64,000 nucleotides of DNA, from the NCBI RefSeq assembly GCF_017916365.1, contig NZ_JAFMSU010000002.1, positions 1,178,001 through 1,242,000 of the forward strand. Direction: 5' to 3'. This DNA is from Rufibacter roseolus (GTDB lineage Bacteria > Bacteroidota > Bacteroidia > Cytophagales > Hymenobacteraceae). A program made the position numbers and the translations under genes. Shown piece by piece: positions 25,550 to 33,969 of the stretch (the stretch's first letter is position 1; each line of letters begins with the position of its first letter). The notes beneath the pieces are model-generated. The model worked only from the letters and a program-made list of their open reading frames with translations. It was not told where the DNA came from and searched no databases.

Positions 25550-27985
25550 ATGGATAGTACAATTCAAGAAACAAATTACATGATCAACGATCTGGGTGCC
25601 AAGCGCGAAGAGTATTTCGCGGGGACCATCCGGCACGTTGAAACAAGTGAAAACGCCGCGGTTTTCATGTGCGACAACCGCGTTGGACTTAAGGTGGAAG
25701 CCATCTCAAATCACATACTACGGTTCAAATATACAACAGATGGGAAGTTCTCCCGGGATTTTTCCTACGCCCTTAATCCAGACCGGAAGCAAACGGCGGT
25801 AAAGCTGAAGGTGAAGGCCCTGCCAGACCATTTCCGGATCACTACCAAAGATCTCATCTGCACGGTCTCCAACCAGGGGCTCACTACCCGCATCCTGGAT
25901 AAGTCGGGCACGGTCCTGAATGAGGATGAGAAAGGCTTCCACTGGGAGGAGCACAAGAAATACGGCGGCGACATTGTGAAGATGAGCAAGGTCATTCAGC
26001 CCAACGAATTTTTCTACGGTCTAGGCGACAAGCCCGACAACATGAACCTGCGCGACAAGCGTTTCCAGAACTGGGGCTCAGATACCTACGGCTACAAGAA
26101 AGGAACCGATCCGCTGTACAAGAACATCAACTTTTTCATGGGTCTGCACCGCAAGCAGGCCTACGGAATCTTTTTTGACAACACGTTCAGGACGTCTTTT
26201 GACTTTGGGAAAGAGCGGTCTACGGTAAGCAGTTTCTGGGCCCAGGGCGGCACCATGGAGTACTACTTCATCTACGGTCCTTCCCTTACCCAGGTGGTGG
26301 AGAAATACACCACGCTCACCGGACCGCCGGAGTTGCCGCCGCTCTGGTCTTTGGGCTACCACCAGTGCAAATGGAGCTACTACCCAGAATCGGTGGTGAA
26401 GAACCTGGCAAAAGGTTTCCGGGACCGGAAAATCCCCTGCGATGCCCTGTACCTGGACATTGACTACATGGACGGTTTCCGGTGCTTCACCTGGAGCCCC
26501 ACCCACTTCCCTGATCCCAAGCGCCTGGTGCAGGAACTGAAGGAAGACGGTTTTAAGATGGTGGTGATCATTGACCCCGGCATTAAAGTAGACCATGATT
26601 ACCCGGTGTACCAGGAAGGTATTGAGAACGACTACTTCTGCCGTCGCGCCGATGGACCTTTGTACAAAGGAACCGTTTGGCCAGGCCTGTGCCACTTCCC
26701 GGATTTTACCCGCGAGGAGGTGCGTACCTGGTGGTCCGGGCTTTTTAAGGGTCTTATTGAAGAAACGGGCGTAAAAGGGGTTTGGAATGACATGAACGAA
26801 CCAGCCGTTTTTGAGATTGGCACCTTCCCTAATGACGTGCGCCATTACTATGACGGAGAACCAGGCAGCCACCGCAAAGCCCACAACATTTACGGCATGC
26901 AGATGGCCCGCGCCACCTACAACGGGGTAAAACAGTTTTCTTACCCAGACCGGCCTTTCACCATCACCCGCTCAGGCTATGCCGGGGTGCAGCGCTTCGC
27001 CTCCGCCTGGACAGGCGACAACATCGCCTCCTGGGACCATCTCTGGCTCGCCAACATCCAATGCCAGCGCCTGAGCATCTCGGGCATGTCTTTCGTGGGC
27101 TCTGACATTGGAGGTTTCATTGAGACGCCAGACGGAGAGCTCTACATTAGATGGCTCCAGTTGGGTATTTTCCATCCGTTCTGCCGCACCCACTCTTCCG
27201 GAGACCACGGCGACCAGGAGCCCTGGTCGTTCGGCGAGCCGTACACTTCGCTGGCGCGCAAGTTCATTGAGTTGCGTTACCAGCTCCTGCCCTACCTCTA
27301 CACCACGTTCTGGCAGTACACCTCGCGCGGCACACCCATGCTGCGCCCCCTGGCCCTACTGGACCAAAACGACCCCGAGTGTTACCACCGCATGGCCGAG
27401 TTCTCATTAGGCGACAACCTAGTGGTCTGCCCCATCACCCAACCCGGGGTAGAAGGCAGAATTATGTACCTGCCGCAAGGCCACTGGTATAACTTCTGGA
27501 CCGATGAAATGGCTGCTGGTAAAAGAGAAATCTGGGCAGATGCGCCTTTAGAGAAGGTACCAATGTTTGTGAAAGCCGGAGCCGTGCTGCCGTTCTACCC
27601 AGTGCAACAGTACGTGGGCGAACTTGCGGTAGCAGAAGTAACCTTGCATGTCTACTACGGCCAGCAAATCTGCGTGAGCGAGCTCTACGAAGACGGCGGC
27701 GAGGGTTACGGCTACGCCGAAGGGAAATTCCAGCAGAAGACTTTCCAAACCAGCGCGGTAGATGGCGTGTTCACCGTAATGCAGGAGCGGACCGGTGAAG
27801 GCACCGATGCTTACCAAGACTACAAAATCGTCATCCACGGGCTGCCAGTTGCAACCGCCAGCGTCCTGGCAGATGGACAAGAAGTTGCGTGGGAATCAAA
27901 TGCAGAAACCAACCTGGTTACGGTGACCGTACCATCAGAATTCAATACACTGCAACTGCAGGGAATTTCAGCAAGCAAATCATAA
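25550..27985 (+). CDS. GH31 alpha-glucosidase
   Basis: About 811 residues from the ATG at 25550; an in-frame GTG at 25463 would add 29 residues without family match. Order: N-terminal galactose-mutarotase-like beta domain (about 40-230, with FFYGLGDKPDNMNLR), GH31 barrel (about 245-620) and beta C-terminal domains ending in a DUF5110-like part (LPQGHWYNFWTDE, VLPFYPVQQYVGE). Nucleophile D414 in GVWNDMNEPAVF and acid/base D490 in SAWTGDNIASW are present, as is FVGSDIGGFIE. No signal peptide, so a cytoplasmic enzyme that releases glucose from the non-reducing ends of alpha-glucans or maltodextrins. It diverges from the GT4 gene inside the glycogen locus. Confidence 0.93.
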   Translation: MDSTIQETNYMINDLGAKREEYFAGTIRHVETSENAAVFMCDNRVGLKVEAISNHILRFKYTTDGKFSRDFSYALNPDRKQTAVKLKVKALPDHFRITTKDLICTVSNQGLTTRILDKSGTVLNEDEKGFHWEEHKKYGGDIVKMSKVIQPNEFFYGLGDKPDNMNLRDKRFQNWGSDTYGYKKGTDPLYKNINFFMGLHRKQAYGIFFDNTFRTSFDFGKERSTVSSFWAQGGTMEYYFIYGPSLTQVVEKYTTLTGPPELPPLWSLGYHQCKWSYYPESVVKNLAKGFRDRKIPCDALYLDIDYMDGFRCFTWSPTHFPDPKRLVQELKEDGFKMVVIIDPGIKVDHDYPVYQEGIENDYFCRRADGPLYKGTVWPGLCHFPDFTREEVRTWWSGLFKGLIEETGVKGVWNDMNEPAVFEIGTFPNDVRHYYDGEPGSHRKAHNIYGMQMARATYNGVKQFSYPDRPFTITRSGYAGVQRFASAWTGDNIASWDHLWLANIQCQRLSISGMSFVGSDIGGFIETPDGELYIRWLQLGIFHPFCRTHSSGDHGDQEPWSFGEPYTSLARKFIELRYQLLPYLYTTFWQYTSRGTPMLRPLALLDQNDPECYHRMAEFSLGDNLVVCPITQPGVEGRIMYLPQGHWYNFWTDEMAAGKREIWADAPLEKVPMFVKAGAVLPFYPVQQYVGELAVAEVTLHVYYGQQICVSELYEDGGEGYGYAEGKFQQKTFQTSAVDGVFTVMQERTGEGTDAYQDYKIVIHGLPVATASVLADGQEVAWESNAETNLVTVTVPSEFNTLQLQGISASKS

Positions 27986-28097
27986 AGGTGTATCCGGGGC
28001 ATTGACGCTCCGGGTAAACTTTGGTAATCATCCGGGTAGCCGAATTAGTCTATGTTAGGCTTGAACTAAAGACAAAGAGGCAGCGCCTGGTCATAAA

Positions 28098-28155
28098 AAA
28101 GAGAGTCTGTTTTGAAGGAGTTTTTAAGTAAACATCCTCAAAACAGACTCTCTTT
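28098..28155. terminator. Long hairpin between convergent GH31 and glycogen synthase genes
   Basis: AAAGAGAGTCTGTTTTGA (from 28098) pairs with TCAAAACAGACTCTCTTT (to 28155), the inner GGAG...TCC part also pairs with a bulge, and A-run/T-run flank both sides. Confidence 0.8.
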
Positions 28156-28189
28156 CTTTGTTGTTATTTGCTTCTGGCGCTAACCAGAA

Positions 28190-29986
28190 CTATTCCTGGC
28201 TTGTGCTCAAGGCAAGCTGGTAGGCCCGCTCATAATGCACCAGCAGTTTTTTCCAGTCAAACATCTCAGACAGGCCTTCCACTTTATTGCGCTGGGTAAT
28301 GCGCTCGCGGCGGCTCATTTCTACAAAATCAAAAAGGTCACGGGTGAGCTGCTCGGCAGAATCATCAAAGCTGCGCTCGTGCCGGTCTACCACGTAAATG
28401 CCTTTGTCTTTGTGTTTCTTCACGTTCTTCTTCACGTAATCCCCGAAGCCTGACAAATCACTCGTCACGGCCGGGATACCGCTGGCTACGCATTCCAGCG
28501 GGGTATAGCCCCACGGCTCATAGTAGCTCGGGAAAATACCCAGGTGACAGCCGCGCACAAACTGCCCGTACTCCATCCCAAACAGTGGGTTGGTGGGCGA
28601 AATGAAATCTGGATGGTACACTATTTTCACCCGGTCATCTGCGTTGTTCACCAGGTTGGAACTCCGCAGGAAATGCAGGATCTCGTCATTCTGGTCATTG
28701 ACCAGGTTATGGGTTACTACCGGGGGCAACTGGTGCGTTTTCCAGGATTGGATGGTGCGGCGGTACCGTAGTTTCCAGTAATCATCAACGTAATCGTTCA
28801 GCTCGGGCAGTTTATACTCGGTGCTGGCGGCGGCGTCGTAGAAGAGGCGCTCTCCAATCTGGTCTTTGATAGCCTCACAGGTGTCCTGGATTTCCTCCAT
28901 CAAAGCCTTGGAATGGAGTACGCCCGGGTTAATAGAGTAGAACGGCTGCTTGGTCACAAAGAACATCACCACCGTCATGTCGCTCTTGGCCTGTTTCATG
29001 CGATAGTTTAGCCGCGCCAAAGCCTCTAGGGTAAGGTCAAAACCTTTGTTGCGGTACTCAAACCGGCCCGAGGTAAACAAGTAGATGGTCTTGTCCAGGT
29101 CAAAGGGGAAACTCTGGAAAAAGTGCCCCATCACAAACCGGTGAATACGCTTCTTGTACGTCAAATGCAGGTTCTGGAACTCGTGCATGGCCGTGAAGCG
29201 CCTGATGTTCAACCCGTTGGGCAACACCGTATCCGGAATCCGGTCCAGCAGGTAAATACACTCCCGCACCGTTACCTCACTTACCGTAGTGAACACGTGC
29301 GCCCCGTGCGCCGCAGCCCTTTCAATGGACACGGCCGGCTCAATATTGAAATGCCGGGCTTCATGCTGCCAGTCTACGGAGGTGAGCTGGTCATAGAAGT
29401 TGGGGTCGTTCATGGCCAGGTAGCGGCCCAGCAGCGTGGCGTGCGTGGTGAACACAATTTTCACCGGAACCTGGTCCCGGCGCAGATCAGGAATGGCCGA
29501 GCCTACCATCCACTCATGGAAGTGGGCTACCACTTGGGTCTTGCCAGACAGCAAGGAAATGAAGCGTCTTACCAGTTGCCCAAAGGCCAGTACCTGGTTC
29601 AGCAGGTCCTCGTTGGAAGTGGGGATCTTATGGTCTTCCCACAGCAGGTACTTGATCTCGCCCAGTTGCCCGAAGGCGCTGAACGGGTTGATCAGCACAA
29701 TTCTGGGGCGGCCGGTTACCAGCCAGTTGCCATAGTAGCACTCAACCCCTTGTGCCCGCAGTTCCAGCACCGCCTGGCCGTACACATCTGAGTAGTCATC
29801 AGAAGGCTCAAACTCGTGGGCGGCCTGTTGCGGGAAAAAGGGGCCAATGAGGCAGTACTGATCACCCCAATACTCAATCATGGCGGGTACTTTGGAGCGG
29901 ATCACCGTATAGATACCACCTACTTGGTTACACGCTTCCCAGGCTATTTCCAGAAGATGCGGAGATGCAGAAGACGATTGTTGCAT
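28190..29986 (-). CDS. Eukaryotic-type (GT3) glycogen synthase
   Basis: A 598-residue GT-B enzyme. The N-terminus LLEIAWEACNQVGGIYTVIR carries the GT3 substrate-binding signature seen in yeast and animal glycogen synthases, followed by LIGPFFPQ, VVAHFHEWMVGSAIPDLRR, TVSEVTVRECIYLLDRIPD and FTSGRFEYRNKGFDLTLEAL. The acceptor side has YEPWGYTPLECVASGIPAVT, with the GT3 E-x2-G-Y-T-P-x-E form of the catalytic pair. GT3 enzymes use UDP-glucose in eukaryotes; the donor in Bacteroidota homologues is not evident from sequence. The serine-rich regulatory tails of animal enzymes are absent. Together with the GH13_8 branching enzyme this gives a complete eukaryotic-style pair for glycogen synthesis. Confidence 0.93.
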   Translation of the reverse strand: MQQSSSASPHLLEIAWEACNQVGGIYTVIRSKVPAMIEYWGDQYCLIGPFFPQQAAHEFEPSDDYSDVYGQAVLELRAQGVECYYGNWLVTGRPRIVLINPFSAFGQLGEIKYLLWEDHKIPTSNEDLLNQVLAFGQLVRRFISLLSGKTQVVAHFHEWMVGSAIPDLRRDQVPVKIVFTTHATLLGRYLAMNDPNFYDQLTSVDWQHEARHFNIEPAVSIERAAAHGAHVFTTVSEVTVRECIYLLDRIPDTVLPNGLNIRRFTAMHEFQNLHLTYKKRIHRFVMGHFFQSFPFDLDKTIYLFTSGRFEYRNKGFDLTLEALARLNYRMKQAKSDMTVVMFFVTKQPFYSINPGVLHSKALMEEIQDTCEAIKDQIGERLFYDAAASTEYKLPELNDYVDDYWKLRYRRTIQSWKTHQLPPVVTHNLVNDQNDEILHFLRSSNLVNNADDRVKIVYHPDFISPTNPLFGMEYGQFVRGCHLGIFPSYYEPWGYTPLECVASGIPAVTSDLSGFGDYVKKNVKKHKDKGIYVVDRHERSFDDSAEQLTRDLFDFVEMSRRERITQRNKVEGLSEMFDWKKLLVHYERAYQLALSTSQE

Positions 29987-30304
29987 GGAAGGGTCATTTT
30001 AGAGCTATTTTACTCAAATTAGGGTAAAAGGGATATATAAAAATGAATTTATTTACATTCTGCTAAATCTCTCTGGCAGCATTTTTCCCTCCCCGTTTAT
30101 AACCCCTTCAGCGTCAGACCAGATGTAAATTGCATGATATTCAAAGCTAGAAATTATTTACAGATTTCATACCCCGGCACCAGAATAGCCCCGCACATTT
30201 TGAGAAATAAAGTTTCTGCTTGGCTTCCACGCCTGCCAATTGAATACATCCACTTGTTTTTAAAGATGGCTACAGGAATGCATACGAGGTTACAGGGTAA
30301 CCCA

Positions 30305-30377
30305 GCTACAGTTTACCAGATGCGAGACGACCTTACATTGTATCGTCGTTATCCGGCGTGATGAATGGGCTCTGCCT
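30305..30377. repeat. Copy 2 of the ~72-base intergenic element
   Basis: Aligns with 8831-8902 in the same orientation: GCTACAG, TACCAGATG, ATCCGGC, TGATGA and CTCTGCCT are shared or near-shared. See the first copy. Confidence 0.4.
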
Positions 30378-30446
30378 TTCTTATACAACAAGGCTCGCTA
30401 TTTTATTTAGGAGGCGACTTTTTCCTACATGAGTTAAACAAAAAAC

Positions 30447-30454
30447 TAAATTTG
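30447..30454 (+). promoter_or_regulatory. Candidate -7 box (TAAATTTG) for the thioesterase gene
   Basis: Perfect TAnnTTTG match; the best upstream T-run (TTTC at 30421-30424) is 22 bases away, slightly too far for a standard -33 box. Confidence 0.3.
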
Positions 30455-30532
30455 GTCTATACGTCAATTCCGGCCGGTGAAAAAGCCTGGACGTAATTAC
30501 CCCATTATTGCACACCACAAAAAACAAAAACT

Positions 30533-30964
30533 ATGAGCATTGTATATGAAGGGCACGTGATCTGGGCGCAGGTAGACGCCAACATGCACCTTCGCCACTC
30601 GGCGTACGCCGATTTTGCCGCCCAGGCCCGTATTTCCATGCTGAACAGCCTGGGACTGGATTTTAAGACTTTCCAGCACTTGAAACTGGGTCCCATTCTG
30701 TTCCGCGAGGAGTTGCAGTACCTGCGTGAGGTAGGCATCAACGATAACATCAAGATTGAAACGGTGTTGACCAAGTCCCGCGCCGATGGCTCCCGCTGGA
30801 GCATCCGCCATGAGTTGTTCCGCGGCGATGGCGTGAAGGCGGCCATCATCATTGTGGAAGGTGCCTGGATGGACCTTGCCAAACGCAAACTGGCGGCCCT
30901 GCCCGAGGACCTGGCTCAGAAATTCATGAGCCTACCACAGGCCGAGGATTTCGTACTGGAATAA
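30533..30964 (+). CDS. Acyl-CoA thioesterase, hotdog fold (4HBT/YbgC-like)
   Basis: A 143-residue protein. The opening IVYEGHVIWAQVDANMHLRH then SAYADFAAQARISMLNSLGL corresponds to the 4HBT motif D-x-x-G-H-x-N-N, where the usual catalytic Asp aligns with D15 (QVDANMHLRHSAY) and the Asn pair is replaced by R-H. IKIETVLTKSRADGSRWSIR is the second long strand pair of the hotdog. Such enzymes cleave acyl-CoA thioesters; YbgC/FadM-type substrates are likely but unproven. Single cytoplasmic gene followed by a core-type hairpin. Confidence 0.85.
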   Translation: MSIVYEGHVIWAQVDANMHLRHSAYADFAAQARISMLNSLGLDFKTFQHLKLGPILFREELQYLREVGINDNIKIETVLTKSRADGSRWSIRHELFRGDGVKAAIIIVEGAWMDLAKRKLAALPEDLAQKFMSLPQAEDFVLE

Positions 30965-30971
30965 ATATTCT

Positions 30972-31007
30972 GTTCAGGGGCTGTTTTCAGGAAATCGGCC
31001 CCTGAAC
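30972..31007 (+). repeat. Dispersed-core hairpin after the thioesterase gene
   Basis: GTTCAGGGGC (30972-30981) pairs perfectly with GCCCCTGAAC (30998-31007); inside is TGTTTTCAGGAAATCG, the family core. Confidence 0.65.
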
Positions 31008-31072
31008 GGGAAACCAACAGCTATTTTCGGGTAGCCGCTTTCAGTTCTTCTTTGCGTAGCTAAATTAGGGGC

Positions 31073-32665
31073 ATGATACAACTCTTCACCCCTCCCAAAC
31101 TGGGCCACAAACGAAGTGCGCCCAAACTCCTTTTCCTTTCTTTCCTCTTCACGGCCCAGGTTGGTTTCGCCCAGACCCAGAACCCCGTGGTAGACAGCAT
31201 TGTGAAAGAAGCCACCCAGAACTCTCAACTGGAAACTTTGGCCCACGAACTCATGGACGTGATTGGTCCGCGCCTGGTGGGCACACCCCAGATGCAGCAG
31301 GCCAACGACTGGGCTGTGGCCAAGTACAAAGGCTGGGGCATAACAGCCCGAAACGAGAAATGGGGCGAATGGCGCGGCTGGCAAAGAGGCGTCTCCCATA
31401 TAGATATGGTTTACCCGCGGGTAAAATCGCTGGAAGGCATGCAACTGGCCTGGAGCCCCAGCACCAAAGGCAAAGGCGTCACCGCCGAGACCATCACCCT
31501 CCCCGAGACCGTGACCGACTCCCTGGCTTTCCAGAGATGGCTACCCAGTGTGAAAGGCAAATTCGTGCTCATCTCCATGCCGCAACCCACTGGCCGCCCC
31601 GACTACAACTGGCAGGAATTCGCTACGAAGGAATCTTTTGAAAAAATGAAAGCCGAACGCACGGCCCAAACTGAGGCCTGGCGCACGAAGATGAGCAAGA
31701 TGGGCTACACCACCCGCACCTTGCCGGTTGCCTTGGAAAAAGCCGGTGCCGCTGGCGTGGTCATGTCTAACTGGTCCAGCGGATTTGGCGTGAACAAGAT
31801 CTTCAGTGCCTACACCAAGAAAATCCCTACAGTAGACATTGCGCTGGAAGATTATGGATTGCTGTACCGTCTCACGGCCTCGGGGCAGAAGCCTAAAATC
31901 CAGGTTCAAGCGGAGTCAAAGGAGCGCGGCATGGTGCCTACCTTCAACACCATCGCGGAGATGAAAGGCACCCAGAAACCAGACGAGTACGTGGTCCTTT
32001 CGGCGCACTTTGACTCCTGGGACGGCGGCACCGGCGCCACCGATAACGGTACCGGTACCCTGGTGATGATGGAGGCCATGCGCATCCTTAAGAAGATCTA
32101 CCCTAACCCTAAAAGAACCATCCTGGTAGGCCACTGGGGAAGCGAAGAACAAGGACTGAACGGCTCCCGCGCCTTTGTGGAAGACCATCCCGAGATTGTA
32201 AGCAAAATCCAGGCGGTGTTCAACCAGGACAACGGTACTGGCCGCGTCGCCAACTTGGCCGGCTCAGGGTTCCTGCACTCGTATGAGTACCTCAACCGCT
32301 GGTTCGCGCCCGTACCCGAGAACATCCGGACCCACATCCAGACGAACTTTCCGGGTTCCCCGGCCGGAGGCGGATCTGACCACTCCTCGTTTGTGGCCGC
32401 CGGTGCCCCTGCCTTCTCCCTCAGTTCTCTGAGCTGGTCTTACGCCACCTACACCTGGCACACGAATCGTGACACCTATGACAAGATCGTGTTTGACGAT
32501 GTGCGCAGCAACGCCATTCTCACCGCCATCTTAGCCTACATGGCCAGCGAGGACCCCACTACCACTTCCCGCGACCGCAGTGTGTTACCGGTAAACCAGA
32601 GAACCGGCCAACCCGGCATCTGGCCGCCCCAAACCAAACCTACCCGCATAGGCGGAGTTGATTGA
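31073..32665 (+). CDS. Exported M28-family zinc aminopeptidase
   Basis: A 530-residue secreted peptidase. Signal peptide to about residue 35 (LLFLSFLFTAQVGFAQ). A protease-associated domain is inserted near 130-265 (FVLISMPQ, GAAGVVMSNWSSGFG). The M28 domain follows, with di-zinc ligands H312 (SAHFDSWDGG), D324 (GATDNGTG), E358/E359 (SEEQGLNGSRAF; one E is the general base), an Asp in FNQDNGTG and H463 (TWHTNRDTYD). It releases N-terminal amino acids from peptides in the periplasm or outside. The ATG at 31073 leaves a long positively charged n-region (KLGHKRSAPK), which is acceptable. Lone gene, terminator at 32745. Confidence 0.92.
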   Translation: MIQLFTPPKLGHKRSAPKLLFLSFLFTAQVGFAQTQNPVVDSIVKEATQNSQLETLAHELMDVIGPRLVGTPQMQQANDWAVAKYKGWGITARNEKWGEWRGWQRGVSHIDMVYPRVKSLEGMQLAWSPSTKGKGVTAETITLPETVTDSLAFQRWLPSVKGKFVLISMPQPTGRPDYNWQEFATKESFEKMKAERTAQTEAWRTKMSKMGYTTRTLPVALEKAGAAGVVMSNWSSGFGVNKIFSAYTKKIPTVDIALEDYGLLYRLTASGQKPKIQVQAESKERGMVPTFNTIAEMKGTQKPDEYVVLSAHFDSWDGGTGATDNGTGTLVMMEAMRILKKIYPNPKRTILVGHWGSEEQGLNGSRAFVEDHPEIVSKIQAVFNQDNGTGRVANLAGSGFLHSYEYLNRWFAPVPENIRTHIQTNFPGSPAGGGSDHSSFVAAGAPAFSLSSLSWSYATYTWHTNRDTYDKIVFDDVRSNAILTAILAYMASEDPTTTSRDRSVLPVNQRTGQPGIWPPQTKPTRIGGVD

Positions 32666-32744
32666 TCCAATGATTGGTTGATTGATTGATCTTCCTTTAC
32701 CTTGACAGGCCAACCCTATGCGGGTTGGTATTTCTAAACACAGC

Positions 32745-32797
32745 AAGGCCTCTGAGAGCAACAGGTGCACCACCTGAAACTTACAGAGGCCTTTTTG
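32745..32797. terminator. Terminator after the M28 peptidase gene
   Basis: AAGGCCTCTG (32745-32754) pairs with CAGAGGCCTT (32784-32793), followed by TTTT; CAGGTGCACCACCTG forms an inner stem. A second small hairpin, CCAACCC-TATGC-GGGTTGG, lies just before it at 32710-32728. Confidence 0.8.
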
Positions 32798-32829
32798 TGC
32801 CTGATTTCAGAAAAACGGCAGCAAAATGG

Positions 32830-33756
32830 TCAACTCATTCTGGGACGAGCCAGCAGATAGCCACCCACTGCTGCCACGAAGCCAATGCCCAGGATGGCTA
32901 CCCAATTTCGGGTGGTAGTGGTAATTGGTTTATTCATCTCCTCGGAGAGCAGTGGTTCATAGTTGATGCCACTGGTGACGGTGAGTACCAGTTGGACGGC
33001 TTCTTCCGGTGAGTCCCACTGCGGAAAATGACCGCACCGGGCAAACCAGTGAATACTGGCATCGGGGAAAAGGGCCAGCGCCCGCGAAGCCTGTTGTGTA
33101 AAGCAAACCCGGTCCTGGCGCCCCCACCCAATCACCAGCGGGGCTGAAATGGTGCCTCGCGGGGCTCCTTTCTGGGTCTCGCCGTAGGCCAGGTTGTACA
33201 GCAGCTCATCAAAGGACGGTGAGGAGACCATGGTGCGCAGTTCTTCCAAGACCAGTTTTGAGGGCAAATTCCAGGGACGGGCCGAAAACTGGGACAGCAG
33301 CAGCGTTCTTCCTACGGGGTTTCCCGCCAAGGTTGGTAATACCGGTTGAAGGAGTTGCAGCAGCCGCTTAGAGGAGGCCACCGAGTAATAGAAGACCGGC
33401 TTTTCCCAGCCTCTCCAGAATCCGCCGGGGTTCAGCGACACTACCGCACCCAGCACCCCACCGCGTCGCGCAAGTTCCAGCACCAGGCGGGCACCCATGG
33501 AACTACCCACGGCATCAATCCCCAGCAAGTTTTGGATATCTAAAAATGAGGTGACCGCATCGGCTAGGGTGCTGATGGATACCTCGCCCGATAAGGGCGG
33601 CGTGGCGCCATGGCCAGGCAAATCCAATGCAATTACCTCCCGACCGGCCTCGGCCAGACCGTCTATCATCAAATCCCAGGAGCGGGAACTGCCGCCCACG
33701 CCATGAATGAGTAACAAAGGTTTTCCCTCGCCGCGGCGGATGAAATGCATGTCCAT
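32830..33756 (-). CDS. Alpha/beta hydrolase with C-terminal membrane anchor
   Basis: A 308-residue protein with the alpha/beta-hydrolase fold: LLLIHGVGGSSRSWDLMIDG carries the oxyanion-hole HG, LDLPGHGATPPLSG follows, the nucleophile elbow is VGSSMGARLVLE with S86, the acid lies in IGWGRQDRVCF and the histidine in RCGHFPQWD. After residue about 270 comes a linker and a hydrophobic segment (NWVAILGIGFVAAVGGYLLA) that should anchor the C-terminus in the membrane, which is not part of the normal fold. Substrate unknown. The start may be M1 or M3. Its stop is 165 bases beyond the convergent M28 gene. Confidence 0.82.
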   Translation of the reverse strand: MDMHFIRRGEGKPLLLIHGVGGSSRSWDLMIDGLAEAGREVIALDLPGHGATPPLSGEVSISTLADAVTSFLDIQNLLGIDAVGSSMGARLVLELARRGGVLGAVVSLNPGGFWRGWEKPVFYYSVASSKRLLQLLQPVLPTLAGNPVGRTLLLSQFSARPWNLPSKLVLEELRTMVSSPSFDELLYNLAYGETQKGAPRGTISAPLVIGWGRQDRVCFTQQASRALALFPDASIHWFARCGHFPQWDSPEEAVQLVLTVTSGINYEPLLSEEMNKPITTTTRNWVAILGIGFVAAVGGYLLARPRMS

Positions 33757-33871
33757 CAGAAATCAGGTTAAAGGCTCATAGAGTTACGAGGCTGCTTAGA
33801 GGTACGGGTTAAAAAGCCTCATGTTCAATCTTTTGACTTCCTGCACATGTTCTTTCGCCCCTTTAAAAGGG

Positions 33872-33921
33872 AAGCCCCGCTTTAAGGCCGTTTTCATTAA
33901 ATCGGCATTAAAGCGGGGCTT
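33872..33921. terminator. Dispersed-core terminator hairpin after the M1 peptidase gene
   Basis: AAGCCCCGCTTTAAGGCCG (33872-33890) pairs with CGGCATTAAAGCGGGGCTT (33903-33921) with one mismatch around TTTTCATTAAAT. Confidence 0.75.
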
Positions 33922-33969
33922 TGGGAAAAAGTCCTTAGGTGAGTTTCCTCTCTAGAGTGCGGAAAGTGT

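Larger units (their letters stand above)
29987..30532. other. Gap of 546 bases; one repeat element and a candidate -7 box
   Basis: No convincing gene. A 75-codon open frame at 30134-30361 runs through the repeat element at 30305-30377 and is rejected. A TAAATTTG box (30447-30454) lies about 80 bases before the thioesterase start. Confidence 0.5.

Noticed and set aside
30134..30361. 75-codon forward open frame before the thioesterase gene
   Set aside because: It covers the intergenic repeat element at 30305-30377 and shows no protein-like pattern.
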